Shown here: positions 1 through 5,919 of the stretch, one piece after another | Position numbering within the stretch: the stretch's first letter is position 1 | Layout: each line of letters opens with the position of its first letter | NCBI GenBank assembly: GCA_964228145.1 | Contig: CAXQZJ010000117.1 | Location: 1 to 9,518 of the forward strand | Origin: Pseudobowmanella sp964228145 | GTDB lineage: Bacteria; Pseudomonadota; Gammaproteobacteria; Enterobacterales; Alteromonadaceae | DNA length: 9,518 nucleotides | Direction of reading: 5' to 3' | Made by a program: the position numbers and the translations under genes | The notes under the pieces: model-generated | Told to the model about the DNA's origin: nothing | Database searches by the model: none | Seen by the model: only the letters and a program-made list of their open reading frames with translations

Positions 1-549
1 GCCATGGCGAGCCAAAGCACGGGTCGTTTGGCGTTTATAATGAGCAACTTCTTCGCTGGGGAAATTCTCCGGGTAGCCTTGCACCAGCACGGCGATTTTA
101 CCGGTTAAATCAATCTTATCCAAATCAGAGTGATTGAGGTAAGGCGCATGCAAGCCAAAGCCAACAAACACCATCTCACCTTGCTGGTCGATCTCGCTCT
201 GAGTTAGCTCCGCATAGGTGGCCATTTCATCCGGAAAGGAAAATGACAAGCGGGTGTCGCCGTGAGACACGGTAAACTTGGGCGAGTTAAGGTCTAAATG
301 ACCAGAGCGTAACTGCACAGTCTGTCGATAACTGCCATTGTTGGCAGGCTTGACACCATATTTACGCAGTTCGGTTTCCACGTATTGGGCAGCTAAATCA
401 TATCCACGCTTACCGGTTTCCCGCCCTTCTAACAGGTCGCTGGCGAGAAATGTCATATGGGCTTCAAAACGCTCTGCGGTGCTGGCCAAAACCAGACTGG
501 GGATGAAAAGCAGCGCCGCTGCGCTGCTCAGTAGTCGGTGTTTTTTCAT
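1..549 (-). CDS. Exported M28-family metallopeptidase, N-terminal part (cut by window edge)
   Basis: The reading frame is open for 183 codons from an ATG at 549 to the window edge, so only the N-terminus is visible. Residues 1-22 form a classical Sec signal peptide: basic MKKHR, a hydrophobic stretch, then VLA before Ser23 as a signal peptidase I site. The mature start carries HMTFLASDLLEGRETG (31-46) followed by a helix ending YGVKPA. This is the signature that opens many zinc-dependent M28 aminopeptidases, before the catalytic domain. The segment after about residue 115 (VFVGFGLHAP, then DLTGKIAVLVQGYP) looks like the start of the PA insert common in these enzymes. The zinc ligands would lie beyond the window and cannot be checked. 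GAGAA lies about 8 bases upstream of the ATG as a ribosome binding site. The family call is fairly sure; substrate and gene name are unknown. Confidence 0.75.
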   Translation of the reverse strand, partial: MKKHRLLSSAAALLFIPSLVLASTAERFEAHMTFLASDLLEGRETGKRGYDLAAQYVETELRKYGVKPANNGSYRQTVQLRSGHLDLNSPKFTVSHGDTRLSFSFPDEMATYAELTQSEIDQQGEMVFVGFGLHAPYLNHSDLDKIDLTGKIAVLVQGYPENFPSEEVAHYKRQTTRALARHG

Positions 550-590
550 TGTTATTCTCAATCATGACTCACGAATCAGACTAAGAATGT

Positions 591-620
591 ATGTTATTCG
601 CGACCTGATGGCTATGTCAG
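591..620 (-). promoter_or_regulatory. Candidate sigma70 promoter of the M28 peptidase gene
   Basis: On the minus strand CTGACA (bases 620-615, 5/6 to the -35 consensus) is followed after 18 bases by TAACAT (596-591, 4/6 to the -10). Transcription would begin near 584, about 35 bases before the ATG. The site lies in the only gap available, between the glcB terminator and the peptidase start. This is a by-eye match only. Confidence 0.35.
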
Positions 621-647
621 TGCGCCTAGATAGCCTAAAACAAAGAT

Positions 648-674
648 AAAAAAACAGCGCCGACTTGGCGCTGT
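648..674 (-). terminator. Intrinsic terminator of glcB
   Basis: On the minus strand a perfect 8-bp stem, ACAGCGCC/GGCGCTGT (arms 667-674 and 654-661) with a 5-base loop, is followed directly by a T-run. It starts 8 bases after the glcB stop codon. It separates glcB from the peptidase gene, so those two are separate transcription units. Confidence 0.9.
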
Positions 675-681
675 AGAAAGT

Positions 682-2859
682 CTAGTTGGCAAGACGGGCT
701 TTCATTTCCCGGCGCTTTTGATGTAACAAAGGCTCGGTGTAGCCATTGGGTTGGCGGGTCCCTTCAAATATCAGCGCTGAGGCAGCTTGGAAAGCAATAT
801 TATCGGCTAAATCAGGGCACAAAGGGATGTACTCTGGATCATTGGCGTTTTGCTTATCGACCAGTTGCGCCATTTTTTCTAATGATGCCTGCACCTGTTG
901 TTGACTGACCATGCCATGGACTAACCAGTTGGCAATATGTTGTGAGGATATCCGCAGGGTGGCGCGATCTTCCATCAGGCCGACATTATTGATATCCGGC
1001 ACCTTGGAGCAGCCAACGCCTTGGTGTACCCAACGTACAACGTAACCCAAAATCCCCTGAATGTTATTGTCCAGCTCATGTTGGATCTCATCTGCGCTGA
1101 GCTTGCTATCGGCAGGCAATAACGGAATTTGCAAGATAACATCAGCGTCTTCAAATGGCTCACTAAGCAACTCGGCTTGCTCAGCAAACACATCAGCAAT
1201 GTGATAATGCAGTGCATGCAAAGTAGCAGCAGTGGGCGAGGGAACCCAGGCGGTATTGGCACCGGCCCGTGGGTGAGCAATTTTGGCTTCCATCATCGCG
1301 CGCATTTGATCCGGAATCGGCCACATGCCTTTACCAATCTGAGCTTTACCGCTCAAACCGGATGCCAAGCCGTTGGCGACGTTTGCGCGTTCATAAGCGT
1401 CTAACCAGGGCATCGCTTTGATGTCGGCTTTGCGGGCGAACGCACCTAATTGCATGCTGGTATGAATTTCATCGCCAGTGCGGTCCAAAAAGCCGGTATT
1501 GATAAACACAACTCTGTGCTGTGCGGCGGCAATACACGCTTTCAGGTTGACTGTGGTGCGGCGCTCCTCATCCATAATACCCACTTTTAGGGTATGTGCT
1601 TCAAGACGCAACAGCGACTCTACCGCACTGAACAAGTCATCGGTAAAGGCCACTTCTTTCGGGCCATGCATTTTCGGCTTAACAATGTAAATACTGCCTT
1701 TCTGGCTATTACGGTATTGGCCCAGACCCTGTAAATCCTGACTGGCTATTAAACTTGTGACGACGCCATCAAGAATGCCTTCTGGCACTTCTTCGCCATC
1801 GAATAACATGGCATCCGTGGTCATCAGGTGCCCAACATTACGAATAAACATCAGGCTGCGGCCGGATAAACGGATGGCTTCGTCGTTCAGATCCAGATAC
1901 TGGCGGTCCTCGTTTAAGCGGCGCTCGATAGTTTTACCGCCTTTTTGCATGGTCTCACTCAGGTCACCGCGAATCAGGCCCAGCCAATTGCGGTACACCA
2001 GCGTTTTGTCCTCAGCGTCAACAGCAGCCACCGAGTCTTCACAATCCATAATGGTGGTCAGAGCCGACTCCAAAATAATGTCTTTGATATTGGCTGGGTC
2101 ATCCTTGCCAATGGGGTGTTCTGGGTCGAACTGCAGCTCCGCATGCAAGCCATGGTGCTTGACTAAAATAGCACTTGGGTTTGCCCGCTCACCGCGATAA
2201 CCGATTAACTCCGCGCTGTCGGCCAGGGTAGCTTGACTGCCATCAGCAAGGGTCACTGTCAGTTGTTGACCAACAATTTGATAGGCGCTGGATCCCTGAT
2301 GGGAGCCGTTCGAAAGAGGCGCAATCGCGTCGAGCCACAGGCGAGCGGTTTCGACGACCCGTGCGCCACGAACCGGGTTGTATCCCGTGCCTTTCTCCTG
2401 TCCTTGCTGCTCAGAAATGATGTCGCTACCGTAAAGGGCATCGTAGAGGCTACCCCAACGTGCATTGGCCGCATTGAGGGCGTAACGGGCATTATTGATT
2501 GGCACGACTAACTGAGGTCCTGCCAGGGTAGCGATTTCATCGTCTACCTTGGTGGTCGAAATCTGAACCTGTGGCGGACTTGGCTGCAAATAACCAATGT
2601 CTTGCAGGAACGCTTTATATTCATCGAATTGCGCGTTAGGAAAGGCCTTGTGAAATTCATCAATGCGTTGCTGGATATCGTCGCGTTCAGCAAGCAGCGC
2701 CTGATTGCGGGGAATCAGGTCGGCAAACAAGGCTTCTAATTCGGTGTAAAAAGTATCTTTGTCCAGTTTAACGGCTGGCAGGAGCTCATCGTTGATCAAT
2801 TGCTCAATGGATTGAGCGACATCGAGTCGCCCATAACGGGTGTAGGGGGTAGTAGGCAT
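682..2859 (-). CDS. glcB: Malate synthase G
   Basis: This 725-residue protein matches the usual length of malate synthase G (723 in E. coli), the monomeric cytosolic enzyme that condenses glyoxylate and acetyl-CoA to malate. It is far longer than the roughly 530-residue type A enzyme. Family blocks run in order: AGPQLVVPINNARYALNAAN (113-132), the alpha/beta insert at about 140-260, MDCEDSVAAVDAEDK (271-285), GRSLMFIRNVGHLMT (333-347), GIMDEERRT (427-435), FINTGFLDRTGDE (452-464), GANTAWVPSPTAATLHALHYH (533-553) and EDRATLRISSQHIANWL (630-646). By alignment from memory with the E. coli enzyme, Arg340 is the active-site arginine, Glu431 and Asp459 are the Mg2+ ligands, and Asp631 is the catalytic base. 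Cys617 is also kept. The start is supported by AGGAG about 8 bases upstream. A LysR gene lies 89 bases upstream on the same strand. There are no frameshifts or missing key residues. Confidence 0.97.
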   Translation of the reverse strand: MPTTPYTRYGRLDVAQSIEQLINDELLPAVKLDKDTFYTELEALFADLIPRNQALLAERDDIQQRIDEFHKAFPNAQFDEYKAFLQDIGYLQPSPPQVQISTTKVDDEIATLAGPQLVVPINNARYALNAANARWGSLYDALYGSDIISEQQGQEKGTGYNPVRGARVVETARLWLDAIAPLSNGSHQGSSAYQIVGQQLTVTLADGSQATLADSAELIGYRGERANPSAILVKHHGLHAELQFDPEHPIGKDDPANIKDIILESALTTIMDCEDSVAAVDAEDKTLVYRNWLGLIRGDLSETMQKGGKTIERRLNEDRQYLDLNDEAIRLSGRSLMFIRNVGHLMTTDAMLFDGEEVPEGILDGVVTSLIASQDLQGLGQYRNSQKGSIYIVKPKMHGPKEVAFTDDLFSAVESLLRLEAHTLKVGIMDEERRTTVNLKACIAAAQHRVVFINTGFLDRTGDEIHTSMQLGAFARKADIKAMPWLDAYERANVANGLASGLSGKAQIGKGMWPIPDQMRAMMEAKIAHPRAGANTAWVPSPTAATLHALHYHIADVFAEQAELLSEPFEDADVILQIPLLPADSKLSADEIQHELDNNIQGILGYVVRWVHQGVGCSKVPDINNVGLMEDRATLRISSQHIANWLVHGMVSQQQVQASLEKMAQLVDKQNANDPEYIPLCPDLADNIAFQAASALIFEGTRQPNGYTEPLLHQKRREMKARLAN

Positions 2860-2886
2860 GATGCTTCTCCTGAAAATCGTTCTGTC

Positions 2887-2892
2887 ACTATA
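2887..2892 (-). promoter_or_regulatory. Candidate -10 element of glcB, without a good -35
   Basis: The minus strand reads TATAGT (5/6 to the -10 consensus) 28 bases before the glcB ATG. The position 16-17 bases upstream is an A-run, not a recognisable -35. A good -10 with no -35 is typical of promoters that need an activator, and a LysR gene is adjacent. Inferred start of transcription is near 2880. Confidence 0.3.
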
Positions 2893-2931
2893 AGTAACCT
2901 AAGGTCAGTTTTTTAGTGAATGGATTTAATT

Positions 2932-2943
2932 ATGAATATTCAT
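2932..2943. promoter_or_regulatory. Perfect 12-bp palindrome upstream of glcB, candidate LysR-type operator
   Basis: ATGAATATTCAT is its own reverse complement and includes a T-N11-A pair (T2930/A2942), the loose signature of LysR-type binding sites. It lies 5 bases beyond the lysR stop codon and is centred about 57 bases upstream of the inferred glcB transcription start. That is close to the -65 position usual for LysR recognition sites. Binding is inferred only. It could also be a weak hairpin at the end of lysR, but no T-run follows on the minus strand. Confidence 0.4.
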
Positions 2944-2948
2944 GTAAG

Positions 2949-3884
2949 TTATAATGAGTCTGCAACGTCCATAATCAGGCGTCTGAGCCAGATATGGCCG
3001 GCATCGTGCTGCAATAAGGCGCTCCAGGCCATTTTCAGCGCAATGGGCGGAATATCAAAGGGCGGATCGCAAATTACCATATTAGGATCGTGTTGATAAA
3101 TTCGCGCAGCACGACTCGGTAGGGTTGCCACCAGATTCTGTTCGCGGGCCAGTTGCAGCGCCACGTGGTAGTGCCGGGTAAATATCTTGATGCGTCGTTT
3201 TTTGCCCAGTTTATTCAGCTCGGCATCAACCCATCCCAGTTTTTGTACCTCGTTAGGATCAACCCCTACACCAACGCCAAATCCAGTTTTACTTACCCAG
3301 ATATGCTGTGAATTGAGATAGTTATCCAAGTTGAATTCGGCGTGAGCAGGGTTTGATTTGTTCAGCACGCATGAAAAGGTATCGTACCAAAGCACCTTTT
3401 GATGGAAGGACAGCGGCAGCTCTTCGAAACGGTTGATGGCCATGTCGACTTTACCGTGCTCAACGTCGTGAAAAGTGACGTCTGAGGGGGTAATAATATC
3501 CAGGGTGATATTCGGTGCTTGCTGCGTTAAGCGGCGCAATACCTCAATTAATAGGGTAGATTCGGCGTAATCACTGGCCATGATTCTGAAGGTACGTTCG
3601 CTGCTGGTGGGATCAAACTCGGTTTTTGGCTGAATCGCGGTTTCCAGACGAGACAGCACATCGCGTACCACGGGCTGTAATTCCAAAGCTCGCTTAGTCG
3701 GTGTCATACCGTCGCTGGTGCGCACTAGCACAGGATCATTAAATAGCTCCCGAAGTCGTTTTAAGCCATTGGACATTGCAGGCTGGGTAATCGACAGCTG
3801 ATTAGCTGCTTTAGTGACACTGCGTTCACGCAGTAAAACGTCAAAGTACACCAATAAATTCAAATCGATCCGCGATATATTCAT
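2949..3884 (-). CDS. LysR-type transcriptional regulator, probable regulator of the glyoxylate shunt
   Basis: This 311-residue protein has the standard LysR-type length and layout. The winged helix-turn-helix DNA-binding domain is at residues 1-65, with DLNLLVYFDVLLRERSVTKAA and the recognition helix in SITQPAMSNGLKRLRELF. A linker helix at about 66-90 leads to a two-lobe periplasmic-binding-like effector domain at about 92-305 (FRIMASDYAESTLLIEVL, then VDMAINRFEELP). The DLNLL opening and the sequence after the helix-turn-helix resemble the NodD/LeuO-like branch. The gene lies between glcB (same strand, 89 bases downstream) and aceA (divergent), and members of this family commonly control the divergent neighbour. 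The inducer cannot be read from sequence; glyoxylate-cycle or acetyl-CoA metabolites are only guesses. The ATG at 3884 gives the canonical N-terminus despite a weak ribosome binding site. No terminator follows, so read-through into glcB is possible. Confidence 0.93.
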   Translation of the reverse strand: MNISRIDLNLLVYFDVLLRERSVTKAANQLSITQPAMSNGLKRLRELFNDPVLVRTSDGMTPTKRALELQPVVRDVLSRLETAIQPKTEFDPTSSERTFRIMASDYAESTLLIEVLRRLTQQAPNITLDIITPSDVTFHDVEHGKVDMAINRFEELPLSFHQKVLWYDTFSCVLNKSNPAHAEFNLDNYLNSQHIWVSKTGFGVGVGVDPNEVQKLGWVDAELNKLGKKRRIKIFTRHYHVALQLAREQNLVATLPSRAARIYQHDPNMVICDPPFDIPPIALKMAWSALLQHDAGHIWLRRLIMDVADSL

Positions 3885-3922
3885 AAAGTAAATGCCCGGT
3901 ATGATGTTTATAAATTGGTTGA

Positions 3923-3951
3923 ATCATATACCCGATGGATATGCTTGTCAG
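3923..3951 (-). promoter_or_regulatory. Sigma70-type promoter of the lysR gene
   Basis: On the minus strand CTGACA (3951-3946, 5/6) is followed after exactly 17 bases by TATGAT (3928-3923, 5/6). The inferred start is near 3916, leaving a leader of about 32 bases. This is the best by-eye promoter in the window. It overlaps the CATAT-N9-ATATG dyad, which fits the negative autoregulation common among LysR-type regulators. Confidence 0.5.
3925..3943. promoter_or_regulatory. Dyad CATAT-N9-ATATG, candidate LysR operator between lysR and aceA
   Basis: Two perfect 5-base arms (3925-3929 and 3939-3943) are separated by 9 bases and contain a T-N11-A pair (T3929/A3941). The dyad covers the -10 and part of the spacer of the lysR promoter and lies 53-71 bases upstream of the inferred aceA -10. 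This is the arrangement expected of a site that represses lysR and anchors activation of the divergent gene. Binding is inferred. Confidence 0.4.
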
Positions 3952-3956
3952 CAACA

Positions 3957-3990
3957 GATTCGCAGAATCAACAAATTGACCCGCAGAATC
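3957..3990. repeat. Direct repeat CGCAGAATC (two copies, 21 bp apart) upstream of aceA
   Basis: CGCAGAATC occurs at 3961-3969 and 3982-3990, 21 bp start to start, which places both copies on the same DNA face. The left copy is also part of a perfect inverted repeat, GATTC-GCA-GAATC (3957-3969). The right copy contains CAGA-A-TCTG (3984-3992). The right copy ends 5 bases before the inferred aceA -10, where an activation site or a repressor operator would lie. Confidence 0.5.
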
Positions 3991-3995
3991 TGACT

Positions 3996-4001
3996 TATAA
4001 A
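3996..4001 (+). promoter_or_regulatory. Candidate -10 element of aceA
   Basis: TATAAA (5/6) lies 49 bases before the aceA start. The only good -35-like hexamer, TTGACC at 3976-3981, is just 14 bases away, which is too close for a normal sigma70 promoter. As with glcB, this suggests dependence on an activator. A transcription start near 4008 would leave a leader of about 43 bases. Confidence 0.3.
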
Positions 4002-4018
4002 TAACAGATAGACAAACA

Positions 4019-4034
4019 TCCATGTACCCATGGA
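4019..4034 (+). repeat. Perfect inverted repeat in the aceA leader
   Basis: TCCATG-TACC-CATGGA gives a 6-bp stem with a 4-base loop within the inferred mRNA leader. It ends 5 bases before the ribosome binding site of aceA, so it could act as a leader hairpin or a protein-binding dyad. It also contains the upstream in-frame ATG (4030) rejected as the start. Confidence 0.4.
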
Positions 4035-4039
4035 ATACC

Positions 4040-4045
4040 GGAGAG
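4040..4045 (+). promoter_or_regulatory. Ribosome binding site that decides the aceA start
   Basis: GGAGAG lies 5 bases before the ATG at 4051. It falls inside the longer reading frame that opens at 4030, where no such site precedes the ATG. It therefore favours 4051 as the real start. Confidence 0.8.
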
Positions 4046-4050
4046 ACCCT

Positions 4051-5646
4051 ATGTCAACGTATAAACAGGATATCGAAGCGATTACTCAACTGCGTAAAGA
4101 GCGCGATGCATGGCACGCGATTAATCCAGAGTATGCAGCGCGAATGAAGGCGCAGAATCGTTTTAAAACAGGCCTTGATATAGCGCGCTATACAGCGTCA
4201 ATCATGCGTAAGGACATGGCCGAGTACGATGCAGATAGCAGCCAGTACACGCAATCTTTGGGTTGCTGGCATGGATTTATTGGTCAGCAGAAGATGATTT
4301 CAATTAAGAAACATTTCGGTGCGACCAAAAAACGCTACCTTTACTTGTCAGGTTGGATGATTGCTGCGCTTCGCAGTGAGTTCGGACCATTGCCAGATCA
4401 ATCAATGCATGAAAAAACCTCGGTGCCGGCATTAATCGAAGAGCTTTATACCTTCTTGCGCCAGGCTGATGCCCGTGAAATGGGCGGATTGTTCCGGGAA
4501 CTGGATGCTGCTCGTGAGGCAGGTGATCAGGCCAAGGCGGATCAAATTCAAGCGCAAATCGATAATTTCGAAACCCATGTTGTTCCTATTATTGCCGATA
4601 TCGATGCCGGTTTCGGAAACGAAGAAGCAACATATTTGCTGGCGAAGAAAATGATTGAGGCAGGTGCCTGTGCAATTCAGATTGAAAACCAAGTCTCTGA
4701 CGAAAAGCAATGCGGCCATCAGGACGGCAAAGTTACTGTGCCTCACGCCGACTTTTTAGCCAAAATCAATGCTGTTCGCTACGCCTTTCTGGAGCTGGGT
4801 GTTGAAGAAGGCGTTATCGTTGCGCGTACCGACTCTCTCGGTGCGGGTCTGACCAAACAGATTGCGGTGACCAACGAACCGGGTGACCTTGGCGATCAAT
4901 ACAACAGTTTCCTCGATGGCGACTACATTGACAGTGCTGACGACATTGCTAATGGTGACGTGGTTGTCAAAGCCAACGGTAAACTGCTTAAGCCTAAGCG
5001 CCTGCCATCTGGTTTGTTCCAGTTTAAGAAAGGCTCCGGTGAAGATCGTGTGGTACTTGACTGTATTACCAGCTTACAAAACGGCGCTGATTTACTTTGG
5101 ATCGAAACCGAAAAACCTCACGTGGGACAAATTGCCGGCATGGTAAACCGTATCCGCGAAGTGGTTCCAAATGCCAAGCTGGTCTACAACAACAGCCCTT
5201 CATTTAACTGGACATTAAACTTCCGTCAGCAGGTATTCGACGCATGGCAGGAAGCGGGTAAAGATGTCAGCGGTTACGACAGAGCTAACCTGATGAGCGT
5301 CGATTACGACCAATCAGAACTGGCACAGGAAGCAGATGCAAAAATTCAGGCCTTCCAGGCAGACGCCGCCCGCGAGGCCGGTATCTTCCATCACCTGATC
5401 ACCTTGCCGACTTACCACACAGCAGCGCTTTCAACGGATAATCTTGCCAAGGGTTACTTTGGCGATGAAGGTATGCTGGCCTATGTACAGGGCGTACAGC
5501 GTCAGGAAATTCGTCAGTCAATCGCCTGTGTTAAGCACCAGAATATGGCCGGCTCAGATATGGGTGACGATCATAAAGAGTACTTCTCGGGTGACGCGGC
5601 GTTAAAAGCCTCAGGTGAAGATAACACCATGAACCAATTTGGCTAA
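4051..5646 (+). CDS. aceA: Isocitrate lyase (Pseudomonas-type, 531 residues)
   Basis: Isocitrate lyase cleaves isocitrate to succinate and glyoxylate, the first step of the glyoxylate shunt, in the cytosol. From the ATG at 4051 the protein is 531 residues, the length of the P. aeruginosa enzyme and about 100 longer than E. coli AceA. Characteristic blocks, numbered from this start, are INPEYAARM (24-32), YTQSLGCWHGFIGQQKMISIKKH (67-89) and the Mg2+-binding PIIADIDAGFG (179-189, Asp183 and Asp185). The catalytic loop KQCGH (219-223) has Cys221 as the catalytic cysteine; Gln replaces the second Lys of the E. coli-type KKCGH, as is normal for this subfamily. Further blocks are VARTDSLGAGL and VYNNSPSFNWTLNFRQQ. 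An extra helical segment at about 125-175 also marks the long subfamily. An in-frame ATG at 4030 would add 7 residues but lacks a ribosome binding site. The gene is divergent from lysR and followed by a terminator. Confidence 0.97.
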   Translation: MSTYKQDIEAITQLRKERDAWHAINPEYAARMKAQNRFKTGLDIARYTASIMRKDMAEYDADSSQYTQSLGCWHGFIGQQKMISIKKHFGATKKRYLYLSGWMIAALRSEFGPLPDQSMHEKTSVPALIEELYTFLRQADAREMGGLFRELDAAREAGDQAKADQIQAQIDNFETHVVPIIADIDAGFGNEEATYLLAKKMIEAGACAIQIENQVSDEKQCGHQDGKVTVPHADFLAKINAVRYAFLELGVEEGVIVARTDSLGAGLTKQIAVTNEPGDLGDQYNSFLDGDYIDSADDIANGDVVVKANGKLLKPKRLPSGLFQFKKGSGEDRVVLDCITSLQNGADLLWIETEKPHVGQIAGMVNRIREVVPNAKLVYNNSPSFNWTLNFRQQVFDAWQEAGKDVSGYDRANLMSVDYDQSELAQEADAKIQAFQADAAREAGIFHHLITLPTYHTAALSTDNLAKGYFGDEGMLAYVQGVQRQEIRQSIACVKHQNMAGSDMGDDHKEYFSGDAALKASGEDNTMNQFG

Positions 5647-5663
5647 TTAACCCGAAGGATAAA

Positions 5664-5708
5664 GCTAAGTGGCTGAAAATAAGAAACTTTAGGCCACTTT
5701 TTCTTAGC
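5664..5708 (+). terminator. Probable terminator of aceA
   Basis: AAGTGGC (5667-5673) pairs with GCCACTT (5693-5699), and the 3' arm runs into TTTTTCTT. An outer pair, GCTAAG/CTTAGC (5664-5669 and 5703-5708), partly competes with the inner stem and the T-run. The loop is long (19 bases), so strength is uncertain. It begins 18 bases after the aceA stop. Confidence 0.6.
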
Positions 5709-5734
5709 CTTACGAAAGACAATATGATACTTAT

Positions 5735-5860
5735 AGCTATCTCAGTATCGGAGTCATTCGTTACTTACTCTGACCCTCTGTATTGGCAGGTGAGTAAAGT
5801 TAACCGTTAGCCCTACCTAACAGTGTTCCCAACGCTGGGCCGCCTTAAGGCGGCTTTTTT
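5735..5860 (+). ncRNA. Candidate small RNA between aceA and cheV
   Basis: This stretch has no convincing ORF. It ends in three consecutive hairpins: GTTAG-CCCTAC-CTAAC (5806-5821), AGTGTT-CCC-AACGCT (5822-5836, one G-U pair) and the GC-rich terminator with six T's. The loops are C-rich, and an unpaired TGACCCTC lies further upstream. A -10-like TATGAT (5723-5728) could start a transcript near 5735, but I find no good -35. The first two hairpins are not needed for termination, which is the main reason to suspect an RNA. The alternative is the 3' end of the aceA mRNA, released or processed. I do not recognise a known family. The 5' end is a guess. Confidence 0.35.
5839..5860 (+). terminator. 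Strong intrinsic terminator upstream of cheV
   Basis: GCCGCC-TTAA-GGCGGC (5839-5854) is followed by six T's (5855-5860). The T-run is only on the plus strand. It lies 190 bases after aceA and 60 before cheV. It ends either aceA read-through or an independent small RNA, and it insulates cheV. Confidence 0.88.
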
Positions 5861-5867
5861 GTGCGCA

Positions 5868-5895
5868 TAGACAAAAACATGTCTAAATTTAATCT
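5868..5895 (+). promoter_or_regulatory. Candidate cheV promoter with internal dyad
   Basis: TAGACA (5868-5873, 5/6) is followed after 16 bases by TAATCT (5890-5895), 24 bases before the cheV ATG. A perfect dyad AGACA-N6-TGTCT (5869-5884) overlaps the -35 and spacer and may be an operator. I see no flagellar sigma28 consensus. The match is by eye only. Confidence 0.4.
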
Positions 5896-5919
5896 ATGAC
5901 CTGAGAGATTCGAAAGCTT

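Noticed and set aside
338..649. Plus-strand ORF of 103 codons across the peptidase start
   Set aside because: It is antisense to the signal peptide and N-terminus of a clear M28 protein, spans the glcB terminator, and its product resembles no protein family.
975..2511. Several ORFs of 70-147 codons on both strands inside glcB
   Set aside because: All lie in other frames of an unbroken, fully conserved malate synthase G and lack ribosome binding sites or family features.
3976..4001. TTGACC plus TATAAA as a complete sigma70 promoter for aceA
   Set aside because: The spacer is only 14 bases, well below the working 16-18, so only the -10 was kept.
3841..4023. Minus-strand ORF of 60 codons over the lysR-aceA gap
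   Set aside because: It overlaps the regulatory region and the lysR start in another frame and has no recognisable product.
4030..4050. Earlier ATG for aceA adding seven residues (MEYRRDP)
   Set aside because: No ribosome binding site precedes it. GGAGAG sits right before the ATG at 4051, and 531 residues is the normal length and N-terminus of the family.
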